Positions 25,701-34,254 of a stretch of 64,000 bases of DNA are shown here, piece after piece. A model generated the notes under the pieces. The model was given only the letters and a program-made list of their open reading frames with translations. It did no database searches and had not been told where the DNA came from. The DNA is from Bradyrhizobium canariense (lineage in GTDB: Bacteria > Pseudomonadota > Alphaproteobacteria > Rhizobiales > Xanthobacteraceae). Location of the stretch: positions 7,715,001-7,779,000 of the forward strand of contig NZ_LT629750.1 of assembly GCF_900105125.1 (NCBI RefSeq), written 5' to 3'. The position numbers were made by a program, and so were the translations under genes. Position 1 is the stretch's first letter. Every line of letters starts with the position of its first letter.

Positions 25701-27098
25701 TTACTGCCGGCTGCGCAACCGCGGCGGATCCGAGCTGACGCTGCCCAGCGCCGCATAGCGGTCTGCGACCGCGCGGTGAAATTGTTCGAGCGCAAGATTG
25801 AAGGCCGCGAGGTCGCCTTCCTCGATCGCACCGTCATCGAACGCATTCAGGGTTTCGCGGATGATGCCGTCGACCTCGCTCTGCATGCCTTGCAACTCCT
25901 CGATGGAGTTTCCGTTGCGCGCCAGTGCTGACAGCGCCAGCACCCGATCGCGCAACGCGATGCTCTGGGCTTTTTCGTCTCGCTTCAGATAAGAGCGGAA
26001 CCAGGCTCCGGCCGAACCGAGACCCGACAACAGCAGCACCGTACCCCAGATGTAGTCGCTGTATTTCTCGAGGAAGGTACGCTCGGTGCCGTCGATGTAG
26101 GCCGCTGCCCCGCGATGCGCCGGCAGCGCGGCATCCTTGTCGGTATCCGGCGTTGCGATGTTGGCGGCCCCGGGCAATTCCTTCTCCAGCGCCTGCCGGA
26201 CACCGAATAATTGCCGCGTGAACGCTCCCACCGCCGTCTCGGACAGTTCCCGTCGCGCGACGATGAGATGATTGACGCTGACGGTCTCGACCTTGTCGTC
26301 GGGCCGCGCAGGCGACGAGCTAAAGGTGCTGCCGGGAATCTCCTCGGATTCATACAGCGGATGTTTCTGCGCGATTGCCTCGGATACGTCGATCGGCAGA
26401 AATTTCGGTTCGCCGCGATCGCGCGCCGTTGCCGCGATCGCCTCGGAGGTGATCTTGCTGTCCAGCGGGCCGACCGCCATGAAGGCGTCGATGCTCATGT
26501 CGTGCGCCATTTCGCCGAGCTGATTGGTGGCGAACTGAACCACGGCGACCTTTTCGGGAGCGATGCCGGATTCGCTCAGGATCACACGGAGCAGCGTCAC
26601 ATTGACTTGCGTTGTTCCGACCACGCCGAGGCGGCGTCCCGCCAGGTCCTCGAGACTCTTGACCTTGGGCACCGGTGTCTTTTTGGAGCCTTTGGCCGGC
26701 AGGCCGGAGGGCGCCCAGAGCACGACCATATTCTTGCGCAGGATTGCAACCGACTGGGCATCGGGCGGCATGTCGAGGTCGCCACGCGCCACCGCAAGGT
26801 CGGCTTTATTGGCGCCCAATAGCGCCAGACTCTCGGTCGCGCTGTCGGTCGAAATCACCGTGAGCCGGACCGGATTTTGCTGCCGGGCGAAGGTCTGCGC
26901 CAGCGCCTGGATCAATTTTTGATCGTCGCTGCCGCTGGGACCGACGGCAATACGCAGCACCTCCGGCCGCAAGGCGAAGTAGAGCGCGCCGGCCGCCGCG
27001 ATGAAAACAAAGATGCCAGCAAACAGGATGAAAAACGAAATGCGCCGGCGTTTCTGACGCGCTCCGTCCGGCTCCTGGGTTTTGTAAGGTGAAGCCAT
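25701..27098 (-). CDS. Membrane-anchored TAXI-family solute-binding protein, SulP partner
   Basis: 465 aa from the ATG at 27098. A basic N-terminus (RQKRRR) precedes a helix (FFILFAGIFVFIAAAGALYFAL), then the TAXI/NMT1-like domain (VLRIAVGPSGSDDQKLIQALAQTF, ADLAVARGDLDMP, RRLGVVGTTQVNVTLLRVIL). A second helix (about 355-380) and a ~95-residue helical cytoplasmic tail (LSALARNGNSIEELQGMQSE) follow. The architecture is identical to the protein at 7984-9330. Position upstream of the sulP gene suggests it serves or controls that transporter rather than a TRAP permease. Confidence 0.75.
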   Translation of the reverse strand: MASPYKTQEPDGARQKRRRISFFILFAGIFVFIAAAGALYFALRPEVLRIAVGPSGSDDQKLIQALAQTFARQQNPVRLTVISTDSATESLALLGANKADLAVARGDLDMPPDAQSVAILRKNMVVLWAPSGLPAKGSKKTPVPKVKSLEDLAGRRLGVVGTTQVNVTLLRVILSESGIAPEKVAVVQFATNQLGEMAHDMSIDAFMAVGPLDSKITSEAIAATARDRGEPKFLPIDVSEAIAQKHPLYESEEIPGSTFSSSPARPDDKVETVSVNHLIVARRELSETAVGAFTRQLFGVRQALEKELPGAANIATPDTDKDAALPAHRGAAAYIDGTERTFLEKYSDYIWGTVLLLSGLGSAGAWFRSYLKRDEKAQSIALRDRVLALSALARNGNSIEELQGMQSEVDGIIRETLNAFDDGAIEEGDLAAFNLALEQFHRAVADRYAALGSVSSDPPRLRSRQ

Positions 27099-27223
27099 GA
27101 ATCTTTTTTGGCGATCCTGTGGATGGGCTCCGCGGCGGTCCATCCGCCCGGTCGTTCCGGCCACGGCCGCGCTTTTGGCCGGGCAGCCGTAATAGTCGTC
27201 AGCCGGCCTGTTGTCACTTGTCC

Positions 27224-27448
27224 TTAGCAGTCAATGCCGTTTCTTTTACCTACTGTACGCCAATCGCGGATGCTTTTTCGGGTGATCTTGGTAAGACCTT
27301 CGTTAAAATCATCGTCATCGAACAATTTACCGGCGCTGGCGGAATGCGCGGCTGCCATTGCGGGGATTTGACCGGCCAGGATCGCCAGATTTAGCAGCGT
27401 TATCGTTACCGCCAGAACCGATAGCAAAACCGCCCACTTTCCGGACAT
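27224..27448 (-). CDS. Small secreted or membrane-anchored protein
   Basis: 74 aa. An excellent GGGAGG lies before the ATG at 27448. A hydrophobic segment (WAVLLSVLAVTITLLNLAILAG) is followed by an acidic/basic tail (LFDDDDFNEGLTKITRKSIRDW). No known domain. Separate from the TAXI gene by ~125 bases on the same strand. Confidence 0.6.
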   Translation of the reverse strand: MSGKWAVLLSVLAVTITLLNLAILAGQIPAMAAAHSASAGKLFDDDDFNEGLTKITRKSIRDWRTVGKRNGIDC

Positions 27449-27673
27449 TCGCGGCCTCCCGGATGTCGCTCCCTGGCGGGCTCGGCCCAGGATCGACACA
27501 GGAACGGACGGCCTGGATCAAGGGACGGAACCGGGAATTGTTCCTGTGCGGCGGGTGCCCCATGCGGGCGAACCGAGGCAGCTTGGTGTCGTTTCGCGGA
27601 GGAGTAAACAATACTTCGGGGACGCCGTTGCCGAAATGTGCTAATTCCAAATTTAGATCTGGAGGAAGACGAA

Positions 27674-28027
27674 ATGACTGAACCCAAGCTGGAGGTCCCG
27701 GCCGAATTGCGCGACCTGGTCGAGAAGACCATCGATCAGACCGAACGGGCGTTCGGGATGTTTTTCGATGCCGCGAACAAATCGGTGGCGACGATGCCAA
27801 GCCCTGGAACGGAAATCTCCAAACAGGCGCTGACCTTCACGGAGCAGAATATGAAGGCTGCGTTCGAACACGCGCGCAGGCTGGTCCACGCCACCGATCT
27901 GCAGCAGGCCATGCAGATTCAATCGGAGTTCTTGCGCAGCCAGTTTACCAACGCCGGCGAACATATGCGGCAGATCACCGGCAACGTGATGTCCGCCGCA
28001 AAGGATGCGACGAAACGTAAGCCTTAA
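27674..28027 (+). CDS. Phasin-family protein
   Basis: 117 aa. GGAGGA lies before the ATG at 27674. It is all-helical and amphipathic: LRDLVEKTIDQTERAFGMFFDAA, ISKQALTFTEQNMKAAFEHARRL, MQIQSEFLRSQFTNAGEHMRQI. This is the standard phasin (Phasin_2) pattern, ending in a Lys-rich tail. Phasins coat polyhydroxyalkanoate granules and control their size and number. No PHA synthase gene is in the window. Confidence 0.88.
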   Translation: MTEPKLEVPAELRDLVEKTIDQTERAFGMFFDAANKSVATMPSPGTEISKQALTFTEQNMKAAFEHARRLVHATDLQQAMQIQSEFLRSQFTNAGEHMRQITGNVMSAAKDATKRKP

Positions 28028-28132
28028 TGCCGCGTTTATGACGCGCGTGCAAATTAACGCGACGCAATTTTCGTTTCATTGCCTTATCTTCTTGGTGTGA
28101 TACAAGCGCGCTTCTTACGAAGAGGAGCCGAC

Positions 28133-28342
28133 ATGGCCAAGAAGAAAAAATCAGTGAAGAAAGAATCAGTGAAGAAAAAGTCCGTCAGGCGCGCATGGAC
28201 GACGGCAGACGTGCGCGAGTTGAAATCGCTGGCCAAGAAAAAGGTCGGTGTTTCCAAAATTTCCAAGGCATTGAAGCGAACTGTCGGCGCCACCGCCGTC
28301 AAGGCGCATCAGCTTGGGGTATCGCTAGACACGCGGGGATGA
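28133..28342 (+). CDS. Small Lys-rich HTH-like DNA-binding protein
   Basis: 69 aa. AGGAG lies before the ATG at 28133. The first ~20 residues are a Lys/Ser/Val repeat (KKKSVKKESVKKKSV), reminiscent of histone H1-like tails. Residues 22-69 look like a homeodomain-like helix-turn-helix (RRAWTTADVRELKSLAKKK; VSKISKALKRTVGATAVKAH). It is probably a small nucleoid-associated or regulatory protein. Good codon bias and its own RBS support it. Confidence 0.7.
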   Translation: MAKKKKSVKKESVKKKSVRRAWTTADVRELKSLAKKKVGVSKISKALKRTVGATAVKAHQLGVSLDTRG

Positions 28343-28353
28343 ACGATCTTCTC

Positions 28354-28450
28354 ATGGCGTTTTCGGGCGAAGTGGGCACCGGTTCGCGCGGAGAATACGC
28401 GTCAAATCAAAGGTTAGAGTCTCGGTTCTGATTCATCAGAACCGAGCGGG
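28354..28450 (-). repeat. Dispersed palindromic repeat, copy 2
   Basis: Reverse-complement copy of the element at 12241-12341. It contains GGCGTTTTCGGGCGAAGTGG and CGGTTCTGATTCATCAGAACCG-like ends (perfect arms CGGTTCTGAT / ATCAGAACCG). It begins 11 bases after the small Lys-rich gene and may act as its terminator. Confidence 0.8.
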
Positions 28451-28488
28451 CTCCAAGGCCCGCGCAGCACCCCGGCAATTCCCCGGGG

Positions 28489-29478
28489 TCAAGGCTCTTT
28501 CTTTTGCCCTGACATTTCCACCACCTTGCGCCAGCGGTCAGTTTCGACCGCGAGCATGGCGGCGAACTGTTTGGCGTCGCCGGTAATGGGAATGGCGCCG
28601 AGCTCGGCGATCCGCTGCTTGATGGCGGGGTCGGCGAGCGCCGTATTGATTTCCTTGTTCAGGAGATCGACGATTTCGGTCGGCGTGTTATGCGGGGCGC
28701 CGACGCCGTAGAATGAGCTGGTTTCATATCCCGGCAGCGTATCCGATATCGGCGGCACGTCCGGCAGGATCTCCGAGCGCTCCCTGGTGGTCACGCCGAG
28801 CGCGCGCAGCTTTCCGGTCCGCACGAATTCGAACGAGGACGTAACGTTGTCGAACATGCCCTGGATATGGCCGGACATCACGTCGGTCAGGCCGGGCGAC
28901 GATCCGCGATAGGGCACATGGGTGAATTGAATCCCGGCCATCGCCTTGAACAGCTCGCCGGAAAGGTGAAGCGAGGTCCCGACACCGGATGAGGCGATGC
29001 TGAGCGTGCCCGGATGGGCTTTGGCGTAGGCGATGAACTCTGCGACGTCATGGATCGGAAGCTCGTTGCTGACTACCAGCACCAGCGGGATGCGGGCGAC
29101 GCCGGCGACCGGCACGATGCCTTTTGCGAAGTCAAAGGTCAGGGTCGGATCGAACGAGGCGTTGATGGCGTTGGCGGTGCTTGTCAGCAGCAGCGTATAG
29201 CCGTCGGCCGGTGAGTTGATCACGAACTGGGTGCCGATATTGCTGCCGGCGCCGGGCTTGTTCTCGACGACGAACGGCTGACCCAGATGGTCCGACAGAT
29301 ATTGGCAGATCAGGCGGGACAGCACGTCGGTCGCGCCGCCTGCGGTGTAGGGCACCACCCATCGCACCGGCTGCACCGGATAGGAAGGGACGGCTTTCGC
29401 CGATGTCATCCATCCCGGAGCGACCAACGCGGTCGCGGCGCCGGCCGTCGACTGAAACAAAGCTCGCCTGCTGATCAT
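28489..29478 (-). CDS. Bug/TctC-family periplasmic substrate-binding protein
   Basis: 329 aa. A twin-arginine-like signal (SRRALFQSTAGAATALVAPGW) is followed by the Bug fold: YPVQPVRWVVPYTAGGATDVLSRL, VVENKPGAGSNIGTQFV, FTHVPYRGSSPGLTDVMSGHIQGMFDN, LRALGVTTRERS. These proteins bind carboxylates such as tricarboxylates or aromatic acids, normally for TctAB permeases, which are absent here. Many Bug proteins are orphans. It may belong functionally to the CitE/CoA-transferase island that starts ~2.3 kb away, but the MCP gene lies between. Confidence 0.88.
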   Translation of the reverse strand: MISRRALFQSTAGAATALVAPGWMTSAKAVPSYPVQPVRWVVPYTAGGATDVLSRLICQYLSDHLGQPFVVENKPGAGSNIGTQFVINSPADGYTLLLTSTANAINASFDPTLTFDFAKGIVPVAGVARIPLVLVVSNELPIHDVAEFIAYAKAHPGTLSIASSGVGTSLHLSGELFKAMAGIQFTHVPYRGSSPGLTDVMSGHIQGMFDNVTSSFEFVRTGKLRALGVTTRERSEILPDVPPISDTLPGYETSSFYGVGAPHNTPTEIVDLLNKEINTALADPAIKQRIAELGAIPITGDAKQFAAMLAVETDRWRKVVEMSGQKKEP

Positions 29479-29931
29479 CGCGGCCTCCGATGGTTGATCG
29501 GGAAAATATTGCAGAGATCCCGCTGAAGCGCACGAGGTTCTCGCCGCCGTGGTAAAAAATCGCGTGCGCCGCAGCCTTTAAAACCCGTGAATAAAGCGAT
29601 CGCCGGTGAATTAGGCAGTAAGCGCATCGAATGACCTGAAACGCGCCGGGTGGGGTGATCAGAGCGCGTGCATCCAGCGCCGAGTTTGTGCTGCCGCCAT
29701 GGTTATCGTTGATGCCTGTGTCCTGGTTTTTTCGAGGGCTTATCGTCGTCTGACGCGGCGCGAGTAAATTTCACGGCCCAATTTCACGGCCCAATTGGCA
29801 AAGGAAAATGAGACGCTAACCGTAATTCTACGGGCCGAAAGTTAACTTCGGCTAAGAAACTCGCTGGTAACCTCTTGTTCGTTCGCGGTCCGACTTCGCT
29901 GGACGGCTATTCATGAATTGAGAGGGTCGTC
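29479..29931. other. Gene-free stretch between Bug protein and MCP genes
   Basis: No supported gene. It holds a tandem 13-bp repeat, AATTTCACGGCCC, at 29767-29779 and 29780-29792. Divergent promoters for the flanking genes must lie here; no clear consensus was recognised. Confidence 0.4.
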
Positions 29932-31638
29932 ATGTCGTTGCTCGCGCGCGTCAAGATCATTACCAAAATGCTCGCCGTCATCCTGTTGCTCGGAGCGGTC
30001 GCGCTCGGCACCAGCTGGCTCGGCATCAGTGCGATGAGCGCGATGAACGAAGATGCGGAAACGATGAATTCCGCGGCCAAACGCGCGCTCGAAGCCGCGC
30101 GGGCCAGCACCAGCGTCATCAGCCTCAACGGCGCCGAATTCCAGGTCGCGCTCGATCCGCGTCCGGAAAACCGCGCGGCCGTGCACAAGACCGTCGACGA
30201 GCAATTGAAACTGTTCAAGCAACGATTCGAGGATTTTGGACAGACCCGCGACGAGAAAACCCGGGCGATGTTGCCCTCGATCAGGGACACGATGGCGGCC
30301 TACGAGAAGAGCCTCGAAAATACGCTGCGGCTGGCCGACGAAACCAAAGGTGTCGAACTGACCGAGCAGGTGGAACGGTTGCGTGCGTCGGCGATGAGCA
30401 GTCAGACCACGGCCGTTAAGCTGCGCGCCAATATGAGAACGGTGGTCGAGCAACTGGACGACCGGGTCAATGCATTCGCCAGACACGCTTCGGACGAATA
30501 TCAGAAGACCTCGCGCCAACTGATGCTGGTTGCCGCCGTTGGCATCTTGTTTGGCATGCTCGCCGGTTGCCTGATCGGTCAATTCGAAATTGTTAAGCCG
30601 ATCAATTTGCTCAAGGCTGTCATGGAGGCCTTTGCGCGCAATGATCTTCAGGCCGAAATTCCCGGCGTCGAACGTCGCGATGAACTCGGCGACATGGCGC
30701 GGACGGTCGAGGTTTTCAAAACCAACGCGCTTGCGGTTGAGCGGATGCGCGCAGAGCAGCAGGCTGCCGAAAAGCGCGGCGCCGAGCAGCGCAAGGCGGA
30801 TATGCACCAGCTCGCCGACGCTTTTGAAGGGGCGGTTGGTGAGATCATCAAAACCGTCTCGTCGGCTTCGACCGAGCTCGAGGCTTCGGCGAGCGCACTG
30901 ACCGCGACCGCCGAACGCGCCCACGAAGTCACCACGACGGTTGCGGCCGCTTCGGAAGAGGCCTCCACCAACGTGCAGTCGGTGGCATCCGCGACCGAAG
31001 AGATGGCATCGTCCGTCAACGAGATCAGCCGGCAGGTCCAGGCATCGGCACGGATGGCCAGCGAGGCCGTCGATCAGGCGCGCCGGACCAATGACCGCGT
31101 CAGCGAGTTGTCGAAGGCCGCTTCTCGCATCGGCGATGTGGTCGAACTGATCAACACCATCGCAGGACAGACCAATCTGCTGGCGCTGAACGCCACCATC
31201 GAGGCGGCACGCGCCGGCGAAGCCGGCCGCGGCTTCGCGGTCGTGGCGTCCGAGGTGAAGGCACTGGCTGAGCAGACCGCGAAAGCCACCGGCGAGATCG
31301 GCCAGCAGATTACCGGCATCCAGGCCGCGACCCAGGAATCGGTCGGCGCGATCAAGGAAATCAGCGGCACCATCGAAAAACTGTCGGAAATATCCTCGAC
31401 CATTGCCGCGGCGGTGGAAGAGCAGGGCGCCGCGACCCAGGAGATTTCCCGCAACGTGCAGCAGGCGGCGCAAGGCACCCAGCAGGTCTCCTCCAACATC
31501 ACCGACGTGCAGCGGGGCGCCGGTGAGACCGGTTCGGCCTCCTCGCAAGTGCTCTCGGCGGCGCAGTCGCTTTCCCGCGACAGCAACCGTCTCAGGCATG
31601 AGGTCGGCGAGTTCTTGAATACCGTGCGCGCTGCCTGA
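29932..31638 (+). CDS. Methyl-accepting chemotaxis protein
   Basis: 568 aa. N-terminal helix ([19 protein letters not shown]), a periplasmic four-helix-bundle-type sensor (about residues 35-195), a second helix ([20 protein letters not shown]), HAMP ([16 protein letters not shown] ... [15 protein letters not shown]), then the signalling domain with the invariant hairpin tip [20 protein letters not shown] and [20 protein letters not shown]. It senses a small ligand and drives CheA. No CheA docking partner or receptor-modification gene is adjacent. Its 3' end overlaps a remnant of a Tat-signal gene on the other strand. Confidence 0.93.
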   Translation: MSLLARVKIITKMLAVILLLGAVALGTSWLGISAMSAMNEDAETMNSAAKRALEAARASTSVISLNGAEFQVALDPRPENRAAVHKTVDEQLKLFKQRFEDFGQTRDEKTRAMLPSIRDTMAAYEKSLENTLRLADETKGVELTEQVERLRASAMSSQTTAVKLRANMRTVVEQLDDRVNAFARHASDEYQKTSRQLMLVAAVGILFGMLAGCLIGQFEIVKPINLLKAVMEAFARNDLQAEIPGVERRDELGDMARTVEVFKTNALAVERMRAEQQAAEKRGAEQRKADMHQLADAFEGAVGEIIKTVSSASTELEASASALTATAERAHEVTTTVAAASEEASTNVQSVASATEEMASSVNEISRQVQASARMASEAVDQARRTNDRVSELSKAASRIGDVVELINTIAGQTNLLALNATIEAARAGEAGRGFAVVASEVKALAEQTAKATGEIGQQITGIQAATQESVGAIKEISGTIEKLSEISSTIAAAVEEQGAATQEISRNVQQAAQGTQQVSSNITDVQRGAGETGSASSQVLSAAQSLSRDSNRLRHEVGEFLNTVRAA

Positions 31639-31707
31639 GCTTGTGAGTGCCGGCAGCACCGCCGCGGCCGCCGCCAGATCCAGAAATTGTCGACGGGAAA
31701 GCGCCAT
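31630..31707 (-). pseudogene. Beheaded Tat-signal remnant (Bug/TctC type)
   Basis: An ATG at 31707 with AGGGA upstream starts MALSRRQFLDLAAAAAVLPA followed by LTSSGSA, a complete twin-arginine signal. The mature protein is missing because the frame runs directly into the end of the MCP gene on the opposite strand. The signal resembles those of Bug/TctC proteins. It stands 74 bases after citE on the same strand, so it was probably the third gene of the MFS-citE operon. Confidence 0.6.
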
Positions 31708-31781
31708 ACGAATCCCTGCTGCGAGCAAAGGCTATCGCGCCGGTTGCGCGGCTGAAAGGCGAGCCGGCTCGGGGCACGCGT

Positions 31782-32663
31782 TCAGTGGGGCAGCGTGTTT
31801 CGCTTGATGCTCGCTTCGACGGCCAGCACGCGTTGCGCTTGATAGACGATCGGGTAGTCGATGAATTGGCCGTCGAGCTGAATGGCCGACGATTGCGCGG
31901 CCTCCGCGGCTTTGAAGGCGTCCACGACCCGTTGCGCCCAGGCGACCTGTTCGGCCGAGGGACTGAAGGCGGCGTTGACGACGGCGACCTGATCGGGATG
32001 GATGCAGAGCTTGCCTTGAAAACCCATGCCGCGGGCGCGGTGGGCCGAGGCGGTCAGCCCTTCCGCGTCCCGCATATCGATCCACACCGTGTCGATCGGT
32101 GCTGCCAGGCCGTTGGCGCGCGAGGCCAGCACCAGCGAACTGCGGTAATGCATCAGCTCGCTCTCATCGCGCGACCACCTGATGTCCATATCGAGCGTGA
32201 AGTCGCCCGCGCCAAAGGCCAGTCGCTTCGCGCGCGTTCCTGCCGATGCGATTGCGGCGACCTCAGCAAAGCCCTTGCCGGTTTCCAAAATGGGCAACAG
32301 ATCGATCGTCCCCTTGGCCAGTCCCTTCTCGCGTTCGATCTGGGTGATCAGCCAATCGGCGGTGCATAGCTCCTGCGCGCTTTCGACCTTTGGCAATACG
32401 ATCCCATCAATGCCAGGGCCGACGACCGAGACGATGTCACCGTAACCAAAATCGCTCGAGAGCGGATTGACCCGCACATATCCGATGCAGGAGCGCGGGC
32501 TGGCCATCGCGGACACGACCGACTGGCGTGTCGCGATTTTTTCGCTGACGGGGCAGGCGTCCTCGAGATCGAGGATCACCGCATCGGCATCGAGCGTCAG
32601 GGCCTTTTCGCTGCGCCGCGCATGATTTCCCGGCGCGAACAGCAGCGATCTGAGCGGCCTCAT
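31782..32663 (-). CDS. CitE-like CoA-ester lyase (HpcH/HpaI superfamily)
   Basis: 293 aa from the ATG at 32663 (AAGGAAA upstream). Signatures: LRSLLFAPGNHARRSEKAL, DAVILDLEDACPVSEKIATR, RVNPLSSDFGYGDI, GIVLPKVESAQEL, and GFQGKLCIHPDQVAVVNAAF near the C-terminus. The LDLEDA and PKVES residues bind Mg and the carboxylate. Relatives cleave citramalyl-CoA, malyl-CoA or beta-hydroxyacyl-CoA to acetyl-CoA plus pyruvate or glyoxylate. It lies 60 bases downstream of the MFS gene and, through the shared operator, probably works with the MaoC and CaiB genes. Confidence 0.88.
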   Translation of the reverse strand: MRPLRSLLFAPGNHARRSEKALTLDADAVILDLEDACPVSEKIATRQSVVSAMASPRSCIGYVRVNPLSSDFGYGDIVSVVGPGIDGIVLPKVESAQELCTADWLITQIEREKGLAKGTIDLLPILETGKGFAEVAAIASAGTRAKRLAFGAGDFTLDMDIRWSRDESELMHYRSSLVLASRANGLAAPIDTVWIDMRDAEGLTASAHRARGMGFQGKLCIHPDQVAVVNAAFSPSAEQVAWAQRVVDAFKAAEAAQSSAIQLDGQFIDYPIVYQAQRVLAVEASIKRNTLPH

Positions 32664-32723
32664 GCCCGTTTCCTTTCGGTGGGCTACCGGCGATACCCGC
32701 AAGGTTTTGCGGAAGCTCGCCAA

Positions 32724-34142
32724 CTATAGCTGCGAAGCGGCTCCGGCTTCCTTTCCGATAGCCGGTTCGGTGGAGCCAGACTTGGCCCGCGCGATCATCG
32801 CTTCCGAGAGCACCTCCAACGGCATCCTCTTGGTTTCGATGCCGAGAGCGATCACAACGATGACCTGAAGCAAAAGCAGCCCGACAACATAGGCCAACAC
32901 GCCGATCAAACCGGCGAGGCCGTAAAGCAGCGTCGTAATCTGTGGCGTCAGGATCGTCATGAAGCGACCGAGGGTATTGCAGAATCCGGCCCCTCGCATC
33001 CGGATCACGGTTGGAAACAGCTCCGGGACATACATGCTCCAGGCCACCGCAACGAGCACGTAAACGGCGGCGACCAGAATGAATCCGGTCAGCATCACGA
33101 AGGTCGGATCGGAGAGTTGCGGATAGATTGCGCCGGCAACGATGGCGACAAACGAAAACACCACGATGCAGGGTTTACGTCCGATCTTGTCGGCCAGCGC
33201 CATCCCGATCAGCGCGCCGACGGGAGCGCCGAAACTCATCAGCGTGATGTAATTCAGCGATGTGATGATGGTGAAGCCCTGCCGAACCATGAACGACGGC
33301 AGAAAGGCGATGAAGCCATAGATGGCGGTGTTGAGGGCGATCAGGATCACGCTGCCGGTGATGGTCCGCGCCAGCATTTCGCGCGAAAACAGGTCGCTCA
33401 GGCGGCCGACCGCGTTGACGGAGCTCTGATCCAGCACATTCGGTGCTTCCGGTAGTTTCCGGCCGGTCGATCGTTCGACCTCCGCCTCGATCTCTCCCAT
33501 GATCCGTTCGGCTTCGGCGGGCTGTCCGTTGGCCTCGAGCCAGCGCGGCGATTCCGGCATGCGCTTGCGCAGATACCAGACCACCAGCGCGCCGATGCCC
33601 ACGATCACGAACATCCAGCGCCAGCCATAGGAAGGGATGATCAGGCGGCCGACCAGCGCGGAAATAAACAGGGAGCTGTTGGTCACGGTGGCGAGCCCCG
33701 CGCCCCATCTGCCGCGGCTGGCCGGAGGCATCAGCTCCGAGATCGCGACATAGCCGACGACGATCTCCGCGCCGAGGCCGATGCCCATGACGAAACGGGC
33801 TGCGATCAGCCAGTTCATCGAAGGAGCCGCAGCGCCCGCCAGCGAGGCAAGACCGAATATCAGCAGATTGACCTGATAGGAAAAGCGCCGGCCGTAACGG
33901 TCTCCGGTGATGCCGGCGAGCCAGGCACCGATCACCATGCCGGCAAATGTCGCGGACACGAAGTTGGCGTTTTGGCCCGGCGTCGACCACCCCGTGCCGA
34001 TCAGCGCCGCGAGAACCGCGGCTTGCAGGTAGATCTCGAACGCATCGAGGAACATGCCTCCGCCGATCAGCCCGAGAATGCGATAGTGGAAACGTGACGC
34101 CGGCAGCCGGTCGAGCCGCGCGCCTGCATTGACGGTCAGCAT
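32724..34142 (-). CDS. MFS transporter (metabolite:H+ symporter type)
   Basis: 472 aa, 12 helices with a long central loop. Signatures: LAGITGDRYGRRFSYQVNL (MFS loop), RFVMGIGLGAEIVVGYVAIS, PESPRWLEANGQPAEAERIM, and ALADKIGRKPCIVVF in the second half. This pattern is of the sugar-porter/metabolite symporter group that includes organic and aromatic acid carriers. GGGAGGAA lies before the ATG. First gene of the minus-strand operon and presumed importer of the acid degraded by this island. Confidence 0.87.
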   Translation of the reverse strand: MLTVNAGARLDRLPASRFHYRILGLIGGGMFLDAFEIYLQAAVLAALIGTGWSTPGQNANFVSATFAGMVIGAWLAGITGDRYGRRFSYQVNLLIFGLASLAGAAAPSMNWLIAARFVMGIGLGAEIVVGYVAISELMPPASRGRWGAGLATVTNSSLFISALVGRLIIPSYGWRWMFVIVGIGALVVWYLRKRMPESPRWLEANGQPAEAERIMGEIEAEVERSTGRKLPEAPNVLDQSSVNAVGRLSDLFSREMLARTITGSVILIALNTAIYGFIAFLPSFMVRQGFTIITSLNYITLMSFGAPVGALIGMALADKIGRKPCIVVFSFVAIVAGAIYPQLSDPTFVMLTGFILVAAVYVLVAVAWSMYVPELFPTVIRMRGAGFCNTLGRFMTILTPQITTLLYGLAGLIGVLAYVVGLLLLQVIVVIALGIETKRMPLEVLSEAMIARAKSGSTEPAIGKEAGAASQL

Positions 34143-34192
34143 TATCTTCCTCCCGAAGCTGTGATATTTTATTTTTTATAATGTATATCAAA

Positions 34193-34208
34193 ATCTGTCC
34201 GGACAGAT
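34193..34208. promoter_or_regulatory. GntR operator in the MFS/gntR divergent promoter
   Basis: Perfect 16-bp palindrome ATCTGTCCGGACAGAT, midway between the divergent MFS and gntR starts. The core CTGTCCGGACAG recurs before the acyl-CoA dehydrogenase gene. It lies next to an AT-rich candidate promoter for the MFS operon. Confidence 0.75.
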
Positions 34209-34254
34209 CCATTAGACTTGCGGCGGGTTGCCGTCAAGGCGTGGAGCCGGGCCG

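Noticed and set aside
29911..31728. 605-codon open frame antisense to the MCP gene
   Set aside because: It mirrors the GC-rich third positions of the chemotaxis gene. Only its first ~25 codons, beyond or at the MCP stop, look like a real leader, which I list as a remnant.
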